Source: CAZEMR01 sp964513465
GTDB taxonomy: Bacteria; Bacteroidota; Ignavibacteria; Kapaibacteriales; UBA2268
Direction: 5' to 3'
DNA length: 35,196 bases
Assembly (NCBI GenBank): GCA_964513465.1
Contig: CAZEMR010000030.1
Span: forward strand, 1 to 35,196
Position numbers and translations under genes: made by a program. The notes below the pieces were generated by a model, which was not told the DNA's origin, did not search any database, and saw only the letters and a program-made list of their open reading frames with translations. The number at the start of each line of letters is the position of its first letter. The stretch's first letter is position 1. Positions 1 to 7,256 of the stretch are shown here, in pieces.

Positions 1-122
1 AAAAGCAATATTGAATTTCGATTTTGTGTTTGATGATTTCTTTTTATATTCTATTTATATATCTGCCTTCTGATTTCGTTCCGGAAATAATTATCATATT
101 CATATAAACCAAGAGGTGGCCA

Positions 123-1784
123 ATGAGCACAATCAAAAGCACCAACGAGTGGAAAAATCTGTCCGACCATTACGAATCCACCGCCAGCCGGCTGCATATG
201 CGCGATCTGTTCGAGGCCGACAGCAACCGTTTTCATAAATTCCATATCGATTTCGAAGATATTCTTTTAGATTATTCCAAAAATATTATTACCGACGAAA
301 CCCGCGATCTGCTGCTCGATCTGGCCCGCGGCGCTAAGATAAAGGAATGGACCGAAAAAATGTTCGCCGGCGAAAAAATTAACTTTACCGAGGGCCGCGC
401 CGTGCTGCATGTGGCGCTGCGCAATCGCTCCGGCCGGCCAATGCGGGTGGACAATCGCGACGTCATGCCCCAGGTCGATGCGGTGCTGCGCCAGATGCGC
501 CAATTCTGCGATAATGTCCACTCCGGCGAGTGGCGCGGATCGACCGGCAAGCGAATCACCGATGTGGTCAATATCGGCATCGGCGGATCGAGCCTCGGCC
601 CGGAGATGGTCTGCAATGCCCTCAGGCCCTATGCCGACAAGGGGATCGATGTGCATTTCGTATCGAATGTGGATTCCACCCATCTGGCCGAAACACTGCG
701 CAATCTCAATCCGGAGACTACATTATTCATAATCGCCTCGAAATCGTTCACCACCCAGGAAACCCTGACCAATGCCCGCTCGGCAAAAAAATGGTTCCTA
801 AAAAAGGTCGCCCGAACAGAGAAAGACATCGCCGCGCATTTCGTGGCGCTTTCGACCAACGAGAAGGACGTCGCCGATTTCGGGATCGACACGCGGAATA
901 TGTTCGGCTTCTGGAACTGGGTTGGCGGACGCTATTCGCTCTGGTCGGCCATAGGACTTTCGATAGCTTTATATATTGGTATGGACCGCTTCGAGGAATT
1001 GCTCGCCGGTGCGCACGATATGGACAAACACTTCCGCGAGGCGCCGCTCGACCGCAACATCCCGGTCATGCTCGCGTTGCTGGGCATCTGGTATAATGAC
1101 TTCCTGGGCGCAGCCACCCATGCGGTGATCCCTTACGATCAGTATCTCGAAAAATTCCCCGAATACCTGCAGCAGCTCGATATGGAATCCAACGGCAAAC
1201 GCATCACCCGCACCGGCGATGCGGTTGATTACCGTACCGGCCAGGTTATCTGGGGAACGGTAGGCACCAATTCGCAGCATTCATTCTTCCAGCTTATTCA
1301 TCAGGGCACCCAGCTTATCCCCGTGGATTTCATAGCATTTACGAAAACTCATAACAAAATCGGCGCGCACCACGAGATTCTGCTGTCGAATTTCTTCGCA
1401 CAGGCCGAGGCGCTGATGAAGGGCAAAACCGAGGAAGAAGCCCGCTATGAGCTTCGCAATCAGGACATGAAACCCGAGGAAGTCGAAGAAATTGCCCCGC
1501 ACAAGGTATTCCACGGCAACAAGCCAACGAATTCGATACTCATCGATAAGCTGACTCCGCGCTCGCTTGGCAAGCTGATCGCTATGTATGAGCATAAGGT
1601 ATTCGTCCAGGGCATTATCTGGGAGATCAATTCGTTCGATCAGTGGGGAGTCGAGCTCGGCAAGCAACTGGCCAAGAAGATTCTGCCCGAGCTGGCGAAT
1701 AATAATCCAATTCATTCGCACGACAGCTCGACAAATGCGCTGATAAATCATTACAAAAAGAAATCTCCTGATTTTGATATATAA
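123..1784 (+). CDS. pgi: glucose-6-phosphate isomerase
   Basis: Cytosolic enzyme interconverting glucose 6-phosphate and fructose 6-phosphate in glycolysis and gluconeogenesis. The 553 residues match the usual length of the large bacterial/eukaryotic Pgi family (E. coli 549). The sugar-phosphate loop NIGIGGSSLGP lies near 150-160 and a second signature, GGRYSLWSAIGLS, at 268-280. The catalytic residues fall at E355 (in QLDMESNGKR), H386 (GTNSQHSFF) and K514 (QWGVELGKQ), the same numbers as known for the E. coli enzyme. The start is ATG with AGAGG at 112-116, six bases upstream. A secreted protein gene follows after 15 bases and is probably co-transcribed. Nothing looks truncated, and identification is near certain. 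Confidence 0.98.
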   Translation: MSTIKSTNEWKNLSDHYESTASRLHMRDLFEADSNRFHKFHIDFEDILLDYSKNIITDETRDLLLDLARGAKIKEWTEKMFAGEKINFTEGRAVLHVALRNRSGRPMRVDNRDVMPQVDAVLRQMRQFCDNVHSGEWRGSTGKRITDVVNIGIGGSSLGPEMVCNALRPYADKGIDVHFVSNVDSTHLAETLRNLNPETTLFIIASKSFTTQETLTNARSAKKWFLKKVARTEKDIAAHFVALSTNEKDVADFGIDTRNMFGFWNWVGGRYSLWSAIGLSIALYIGMDRFEELLAGAHDMDKHFREAPLDRNIPVMLALLGIWYNDFLGAATHAVIPYDQYLEKFPEYLQQLDMESNGKRITRTGDAVDYRTGQVIWGTVGTNSQHSFFQLIHQGTQLIPVDFIAFTKTHNKIGAHHEILLSNFFAQAEALMKGKTEEEARYELRNQDMKPEEVEEIAPHKVFHGNKPTNSILIDKLTPRSLGKLIAMYEHKVFVQGIIWEINSFDQWGVELGKQLAKKILPELANNNPIHSHDSSTNALINHYKKKSPDFDI

Positions 1785-1799
1785 AATTGGAGGAATATC

Positions 1800-2378
1800 A
1801 TGTATAAATATATTATATTAATAATGCTTATCGCAATCCCCATGGGCGCCCTGGAGTACGACTTCAACGTCTCCGGCCCGCTAAGTGCGAAGGATGCTCA
1901 GGCGCTGACGGCCGATTCGCGGGTGGGGCTGATTTCGATCGTCCCGGCCGAGCACGACTACCGGGTCGTTTACTGGGGATTCGGCACTATCGACCGCGAG
2001 AATATGAGCTACAGCATCGACCTCACCGCCGCACCGCCGGATACGGCGCTTTTGTATGGCGCATTCACTGCGGCTTATATCGCAATAATCAACGATCCGT
2101 CGATCGCCGAAGGCGAGGTGCGCAATAGCTACGAACACGACCTGATCCACGGCGCCGCCGAACGCCACATGGTCATATTCGTTGCCAATGCCGATCATGA
2201 GATTATGAAAGAGATGTGGCTGCCGCGGTTCCTCGCGGGGTATAATCTCGGGCAGTCCGTGCGCGACGTCGACGAGGCCGAGGGCGGGATGGATGCGCTC
2301 GAGAACGTGCATCCGGACAAATCGGTGCCGATCACTGTAGCGCCATTCAATCGGCTCGACATGATAAACTGGTTTTAA
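1800..2378 (+). CDS. secreted protein of unknown function, downstream of pgi
   Basis: I do not recognise this 192-residue protein. It starts with a short hydrophobic stretch, MYKYIILIMLIAIPMGAL, that reads as a Sec signal peptide without a lipobox, so the product is probably periplasmic or secreted. The rest is acidic, with Y/W-rich strands (for example YRVVYWGFGTI) and a histidine-containing segment, YEHDLIHGAAERHM, near 115-128, but no motif I can name. The ATG follows a strong Shine-Dalgarno sequence, GGAGGA at 1789-1794. The gene begins 15 bases after the pgi stop and ends before a clear terminator, so pgi and this gene look like a two-gene transcript. No function is proposed. Confidence 0.8.
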   Translation: MYKYIILIMLIAIPMGALEYDFNVSGPLSAKDAQALTADSRVGLISIVPAEHDYRVVYWGFGTIDRENMSYSIDLTAAPPDTALLYGAFTAAYIAIINDPSIAEGEVRNSYEHDLIHGAAERHMVIFVANADHEIMKEMWLPRFLAGYNLGQSVRDVDEAEGGMDALENVHPDKSVPITVAPFNRLDMINWF

Positions 2379-2401
2379 TATATATAATATAATATCATCT
2401 G

Positions 2402-2437
2402 AACAGTCTGAGTATTTTCAGGCTGTTTTATTTTTTT
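2402..2437 (+). terminator. rho-independent terminator after pgi and the secreted orphan
   Basis: A 10-bp stem, AACAGTCTGA (2402-2411) with TCAGGCTGTT (2418-2427), contains one U-G wobble and closes a 6-base loop. It is followed by TTATTTTTTT. It lies 24 bases after the stop of the secreted orphan and separates the pgi unit from lepA. Confidence 0.8.
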
Positions 2438-2517
2438 ATCAAATGCGAAATTCATTGATAATCAACTAAACCTTTTTTAAATTTGAAGTTTCTCTTTTGC
2501 ACCATTTAAAATAATCT

Positions 2518-4320
2518 ATGAAAAAATATCGCAATTTTTGCATTATCGCACATATAGATCACGGCAAGTCCACTCTTGCCGACCGTATGCTGGAGCGCAC
2601 CGGCACTATCAGCAAGCGCGATATGATAATGAATCAGATACTCGACGACAACCCCCTCGAGCAGGAGCGCGGCATCACGATCAAGCTGCACGCTATCCGC
2701 ATGGAATACAAAGCCAAAGACGGCGACACCTACGTGCTCAATCTGATCGACACGCCGGGCCATGTGGACTTCAGCTACGAGGTATCGCGGTCGCTTCGCG
2801 CATGCGAAGGCGCAATCCTTGTGGTAGACGCCACCCAGGGCATCGAGGCCCAGACCATTAGCAATCTCTATCTGGCAATCGACGCGGATCTGGAGATTAT
2901 CCCCGTGCTGAATAAGATTGACCTTCCGAGCGCCGCAACCACTGCCGAGAAGGTAAAGGAATCCGTAATCGATCTGATCGGCTGCGACGAGGACGACGTA
3001 ATTTCCGCCTCGGCCAAAGAGGGCACCGGTATTGAAGAAATTCTGGAAAGCATCGTCAACAAAATTCCACCGCCCCGCGGCGATTCCGAAAAGCCGCTGC
3101 GAGCGCTGATTTATGATTCGATTTATGATTCATATCGCGGAGTAGTGGTCAATATCCGAGTATTCGACGGGGTTATCCGCCACGGCGACGAGATCGAATT
3201 CATGCAGACCGGCCAGGTCTACGAAGTCGAGGAGGTCGGCATAATGCGTATGAAGCGCGTTAAAACCGACGAACTCACCGCCGGCGAGGTGGGATATATA
3301 ATCGCAAATGTGCGCAATCTGCAGGACACAAAGGTCGGCGATACGGTCACCCACGCCAAACGCAAATGCGACAGCGCTATTCCCGGCTTCCGCGAAGTCA
3401 AGCCAATGGTATTTTCGGGTATTTATCCGACCGATGCCAACGACTTCGAGAATCTCCGCGAATCGCTTGCGCGGCTGGTGCTCAACGATTCTGCGATCAC
3501 CTACGAACCGGAATCATCCAATGCGCTGGGCTTCGGCTTCCGCTGCGGATTCCTGGGATTATTGCATATGGAGATATTCCAGGAGCGGCTCGAGCGCGAA
3601 TTCGCCGCAAATATCGTCACCACTGTGCCTAACGTGCGCTACCGGGTGGTCAAAACCAATGGCGAAACCTTTTTTATCGATAATCCATCGGCGCTGCCCG
3701 ACCCCGGCCGGATCAAGGAAATTCAGGAGCCATATATAAAAGCGCAGACCATCACTCCAGACGAGTATATTGGCAATATTATGAAACTTTGCATGGACCG
3801 CCGCGGGGTGCTGACCAACCAGGTATATATCACTCCCGAGCGTGTCGATCTCCACTGGGAGCTGCCGCTGGCCGAGGTGGTTTTCGATTTTTATGATAAA
3901 TTAAAATCTCTTACCCGCGGATATGCTTCGCTGGACTACGAGTTCGATGATTACAAGGAATCCGACCTCGTGAAGCTTGATATAATGATCAACGGCGAGC
4001 CGCTCGATGCGCTCAGCTCTATCGTCCACCGCACCAAGGCTTACGACTGGGGCAAGCGGCTTTGCACCAAGCTGAAGGATCTGATTCCCCGGCAGATGTT
4101 CGAGGTAGCCATCCAGGCATCGATCGGCGCAAAGATTATCGCGCGAACGAACGTCAAGGCGCTGCGCAAAAACGTCACCGCAAAATGCTATGGCGGCGAT
4201 ATTACCCGAAAAAGAAAGCTTTTAGAGAAACAAAAAGAGGGTAAGCGACGTATGAAACAAGTAGGGAACGTCGAGATTCCCCAGGAAGCATTCCTTGCGG
4301 TGCTCAGCATCGATGACTAA
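2518..4320 (+). CDS. lepA: elongation factor 4 (LepA), ribosomal back-translocase GTPase
   Basis: Translational GTPase acting on the ribosome, known to remodel stalled or mistranslocated complexes and to affect 30S maturation. Length is 600 residues, the family norm. GTPase motifs are in place: G1 AHIDHGKST (11-19), G2 RGITI (51-55), G3 DTPGH (78-82), G4 NKID (132-135). The LepA-specific C-terminal region is present, with KCYGGDITRKRKLLEKQKEGK and an ending close to VLSIDD. The ATG has an A/T-rich leader and no Shine-Dalgarno sequence. A signal peptidase gene begins 27 bases downstream, as in the classic lepA-lepB arrangement of proteobacteria. Confidence 0.98.
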   Translation: MKKYRNFCIIAHIDHGKSTLADRMLERTGTISKRDMIMNQILDDNPLEQERGITIKLHAIRMEYKAKDGDTYVLNLIDTPGHVDFSYEVSRSLRACEGAILVVDATQGIEAQTISNLYLAIDADLEIIPVLNKIDLPSAATTAEKVKESVIDLIGCDEDDVISASAKEGTGIEEILESIVNKIPPPRGDSEKPLRALIYDSIYDSYRGVVVNIRVFDGVIRHGDEIEFMQTGQVYEVEEVGIMRMKRVKTDELTAGEVGYIIANVRNLQDTKVGDTVTHAKRKCDSAIPGFREVKPMVFSGIYPTDANDFENLRESLARLVLNDSAITYEPESSNALGFGFRCGFLGLLHMEIFQERLEREFAANIVTTVPNVRYRVVKTNGETFFIDNPSALPDPGRIKEIQEPYIKAQTITPDEYIGNIMKLCMDRRGVLTNQVYITPERVDLHWELPLAEVVFDFYDKLKSLTRGYASLDYEFDDYKESDLVKLDIMINGEPLDALSSIVHRTKAYDWGKRLCTKLKDLIPRQMFEVAIQASIGAKIIARTNVKALRKNVTAKCYGGDITRKRKLLEKQKEGKRRMKQVGNVEIPQEAFLAVLSIDD

Positions 4321-4347
4321 TTTTTCTCATTTATATATAAAATAATT

Positions 4348-5244
4348 ATGAAAAAATTATCCCGCCAGAAAAAAGAAAAGAAGGAAATGACCTTCGGCGA
4401 ACAAATGATCTCATGGGCCAAGACTCTGCTCGGAGCCGTCGTCGTTGTGATGATTATCAACGGCCTTGCGATTGCTTCGTTCGTGGTGCCGACCGGTTCG
4501 ATGGAAAAAACAGTGATGACCGGAGATTTCCTTTTTGTAAATAAATTTATATACGGACCTTCGACTCCGCAGGTGATTCCATTCGTCAACGTTCCGCTGC
4601 CGTACTTCCGTTTCCCGGGCATTCGCGAGCCGCAACCCGGCGATGTGATCGTATTCATATTCCCAGGCAACCGCGACGAGGTCGAACCCAGCCGTTTCGA
4701 ATACTACCTGAAGCGATGCGTGGCTATCGGCGGCGATACGGTAGAAATTATCGACAAACAATTATACGTAAACGGCGAGCCCCAGCCAATGCCGGAACAC
4801 GCAATGCACGACCCCGGAGTGCCAGTTTTCGAATCCGAAAAATGGCAGACCTTCCCTTACGGCAGAGGATATACACGGGTCAATTACGGGCCGCTGCGCG
4901 TACCCAAAAAGGGCGACATAATCAAGCTCGACCGCGACAATATCCGCGAGTGGATAGTATTTATCAAACGCGAAGGACATGAAGTAAGTGCCGACTCCAA
5001 AGGCATTTTTATCGACGGAGTCGGCGCCGATCAGTACACAGTCGAACGCGATTACTGCTTTGGTATGGGCGACAACCGCGACCACAGCCTCGACAGCCGC
5101 TACTGGGGATTCATCCCGGTCGAAAACGTCGTCGGCACTCCCATATTCGTCTATTGGTCGTGGGATACTTCGCTGCCGATCACCCGGATAGGCGACAAGC
5201 TCTCGTCGATCAGGTTCCCGAGGATAGGCACAATAATCGATTGA
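4348..5244 (+). CDS. lepB: signal peptidase I, first copy
   Basis: Membrane serine protease that removes Sec signal peptides on the outer face of the inner membrane. It has 298 residues with one N-terminal membrane segment (about 24-46). The catalytic serine is S51 in PTGSMEKT and the general-base lysine is K122 in YYLKRCVAIGGD. Box E, GDNRDHSLDSRYWGF, lies at 241-255. Between the lysine box and box E is an insertion of about 100 residues, as in larger signal peptidases. No Shine-Dalgarno sequence is seen, and the leader is ATATATAAAATAATT. It sits 27 bases after lepA and 6 bases before a second signal peptidase gene. Confidence 0.96.
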   Translation: MKKLSRQKKEKKEMTFGEQMISWAKTLLGAVVVVMIINGLAIASFVVPTGSMEKTVMTGDFLFVNKFIYGPSTPQVIPFVNVPLPYFRFPGIREPQPGDVIVFIFPGNRDEVEPSRFEYYLKRCVAIGGDTVEIIDKQLYVNGEPQPMPEHAMHDPGVPVFESEKWQTFPYGRGYTRVNYGPLRVPKKGDIIKLDRDNIREWIVFIKREGHEVSADSKGIFIDGVGADQYTVERDYCFGMGDNRDHSLDSRYWGFIPVENVVGTPIFVYWSWDTSLPITRIGDKLSSIRFPRIGTIID

Positions 5245-5250
5245 TGAACG

Positions 5251-5955
5251 ATGGCTGAAACCAAGCGCAAATTCAGCAAACCGAAAACCATCTTCTTATA
5301 TATAATGGCGGCCGTCGAAGTGGCGGCTGTCATTTTTTTTGTGATAATATTCCTTAAATTTTTCGTCGTCAATTTCTTCCGCATCGATGGCCGCTCGATG
5401 TATCCCTCGTATAAGCCCGGCGATCAGGTCATGGTGTCGCGGCTGGCCTATTCATTCGGCCTGCCGGATTATATATACCCCACCGGCTGGGAGTCCGACC
5501 GAATCCGCATCGGATTGGGCGAAGTGCGGCGCGGCGATGTGGTTTCGATATACTTCCCGGTCAATAAAAAGCTCGAACATCCCTCGATCAAAAGAGTGAT
5601 GGCAATATCGGGCGACAGCGTTTTCTTCGACAGCGAATGGGTCGGCATCACGCCGCCGGACGACAGAGATGCCAGTGCATTTCTCACTCCGGGGCCGGGT
5701 ATCAGCATAGCGCTGGACAGCACGAATTTTGCTTATTATAAATATGCTATCGAAAACGAATGCAACATCGCAGAAATGATTGACGGAGTTATATATATAA
5801 ATGGCAAAAAAGCCGCAAGCTATGAATTCGGCGACGAATATTGCTTCGTAGCGGGGGACAACCACGCGCTGAGCTACGACAGCCGCGATTTCGGATTCCT
5901 GCCCGAGGGCGCAATCCTTGGCAAAGCCGTATTCAAAATCAGGTCGGCGGACTGA
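5251..5955 (+). CDS. signal peptidase I, second copy (divergent paralogue)
   Basis: A second S26-family signal peptidase of 234 residues, directly after the first. The membrane segment spans about 14-42. The catalytic pair is S49 in DGRSMYPS and K114 in SIKRVMAISGD. Box E reads GDNHALSYDSRDFGF (202-216), where canonical GDNRD has become GDNHA. The two copies differ strongly in the middle region, so this is an old duplication or a separately acquired paralogue. The start is ATG, 6 bases after the lepB stop. The stop TGA overlaps the next ATG (TGATG), implying translational coupling with hemW. Both catalytic residues are intact, so it should be active. Any difference in substrate range is inference. 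Confidence 0.93.
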   Translation: MAETKRKFSKPKTIFLYIMAAVEVAAVIFFVIIFLKFFVVNFFRIDGRSMYPSYKPGDQVMVSRLAYSFGLPDYIYPTGWESDRIRIGLGEVRRGDVVSIYFPVNKKLEHPSIKRVMAISGDSVFFDSEWVGITPPDDRDASAFLTPGPGISIALDSTNFAYYKYAIENECNIAEMIDGVIYINGKKAASYEFGDEYCFVAGDNHALSYDSRDFGFLPEGAILGKAVFKIRSAD

Positions 5956-7103
5956 TGGCCGGAATTTATTTACATATTCCATTCTGCGAGCGGAAATGCC
6001 GCTATTGCGATTTTTATTCGATCACGGACAAATCGCTGATTCCGGATTATTCCGGACTAATTATTAAAGAAATCGCAATCGCCGCCTCCGATCATCCCAA
6101 ATTCGCCGCCGATTCCGTATTCATCGGCGGAGGGACCCCGTCTATGCTCCCGGCCGAATCGATAGCCGCGATTATTGATTCACTCAGATCAAATTTCGAG
6201 ATTAATACAAAAAGCGAAATTTCGATCGAAACCAACCCCGGCACTCTTACCCCACAGCAGCTTGAAGCATATCAGCGCACGGGCATCAATCGCCTGAGCG
6301 TCGGGGTGCAGTCCTTCGCCGATCAGGAGCTTGCATTTCTCGGGCGGATTCATGATTCAAGGCAGGCAATAAAATCTATTAATAAAATTAAAAATTCGGG
6401 TTTTACTAATTTCAATCTCGACCTGATATTCGGCATCCCCGGGCAATCCATTGATTCATGGAATCGAACGCTCGATACTGCAATCGAATTCGGCGCGCCG
6501 CATATCTCCGCATATGGCCTTATCTACGAACCCGGCACCCCGCTAACGCGCGATCTGGAGGCCGCGAGATTCGAACCTGCCGACGAAGACATCGAGGCGC
6601 AGCTATATCATCTGCTGGTCGAAAAGCTTGCGGCCGCTGGCCTATGGCAGTACGAAGTGTCGAATTTCGCAAAGCCAGGGCTGGAGTGCCGCCACAATCT
6701 GAACTACTGGAGCGGCGGGGATTATCTGGCTTTCGGCCCGGCGGCGCATGGATACACCCGCGGCGAGCGATACTGGAATTATCCGAATTTGCATGAATAT
6801 GCCGAGGCTGTGCGCAGCGGCAGGGCGCCTGTAGCAGGCAGCGAAATACCATCCGAAAATGATAGACTTATCGAATACGTCATGCTGAATATACGTCAGG
6901 GCAGACTTGATATCGAGCGATTAGCCAGAGAATTACCGACCGAATCCGCACAGGAATTAGACCCGATTATTAACGCATTGCAAAAAGAAGGCAAGATATT
7001 TATCGAAGACTACATGATTCGCCTTACTACTGATGGCTATCTGGTGAGCGACGAAATCGCAATACGCATCCTTGATAAAATTTCAATTAATACTAACTCA
7101 TAA
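5955..7103 (+). CDS. hemW: radical SAM heme chaperone HemW (HemN-like)
   Basis: Radical SAM protein of the HemN/HemW family, 382 residues. The N-terminus MAGIYLHIPFC carries the cluster motif C11-x3-C15-x2-C18 followed by DF, the HemW pattern. True coproporphyrinogen oxidase HemN has CxxxCxxCxC. GGGTPSML (SAM-binding region) and NPGTL follow, then the family signatures GVQSF, LIFGIPGQ and YEVSNFA. HemW proteins are heme-binding chaperones, so older 'coproporphyrinogen III oxidase' labels are probably wrong here. The ATG at 5955 overlaps the upstream stop by one base. An in-frame start at 5841 would add 38 residues lying inside the signal peptidase gene and lacking family similarity, so it was not chosen. 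Confidence 0.93.
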   Translation: MAGIYLHIPFCERKCRYCDFYSITDKSLIPDYSGLIIKEIAIAASDHPKFAADSVFIGGGTPSMLPAESIAAIIDSLRSNFEINTKSEISIETNPGTLTPQQLEAYQRTGINRLSVGVQSFADQELAFLGRIHDSRQAIKSINKIKNSGFTNFNLDLIFGIPGQSIDSWNRTLDTAIEFGAPHISAYGLIYEPGTPLTRDLEAARFEPADEDIEAQLYHLLVEKLAAAGLWQYEVSNFAKPGLECRHNLNYWSGGDYLAFGPAAHGYTRGERYWNYPNLHEYAEAVRSGRAPVAGSEIPSENDRLIEYVMLNIRQGRLDIERLARELPTESAQELDPIINALQKEGKIFIEDYMIRLTTDGYLVSDEIAIRILDKISINTNS

Positions 7104-7132
7104 TTAACCGCCCACAGCAGCATACGGGGAAA

Positions 7133-7165
7133 TGTTAAGGTATCTTAACACAGAGAATTTTTTTT
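7133..7165 (+). terminator. weak hairpin plus T-run after hemW
   Basis: A perfect 7-bp inverted repeat, TGTTAAG (7133-7139) and CTTAACA (7144-7150), has a 4-base loop. Seven bases later comes a run of eight T (7158-7165). The stem is A/T-rich and the gap before the T-run is longer than ideal, so it may be a weak terminator of the lepA-hemW unit or an operator for the following phosphate transporter. Confidence 0.4.
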
Positions 7166-7175
7166 ATTTATATAT

Positions 7176-7203
7176 TTGAACTTTCTTTTTTGTGGCATAA
7201 TAT
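7176..7203 (+). promoter_or_regulatory. possible sigma70-type promoter of the PiT gene
   Basis: TTGAAC (7176-7181) is followed after 16 bases by TAATAT (7198-7203), about 50 bases before the transporter start and downstream of the hairpin. The surroundings are A/T-rich, so a chance match is quite possible. Confidence 0.3.
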
Positions 7204-7256
7204 TTATAATGGATTTCAAATAAACCCGGATGTTGAATTAAATTGAGCGAAGGAAA

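Noticed and set aside
2483..2512. TTGAAG-18-TAAAAT as a lepA promoter
   Set aside because: Transcription would begin at about the ATG; a leaderless lepA is possible but the match is weak in A/T-rich DNA.
5841..5954. N-terminal extension of hemW by 38 codons
   Set aside because: It lies inside the signal peptidase gene in another frame, lacks family similarity, and the ATG at 5955 gives the conserved MAGIYLHIPFC start.
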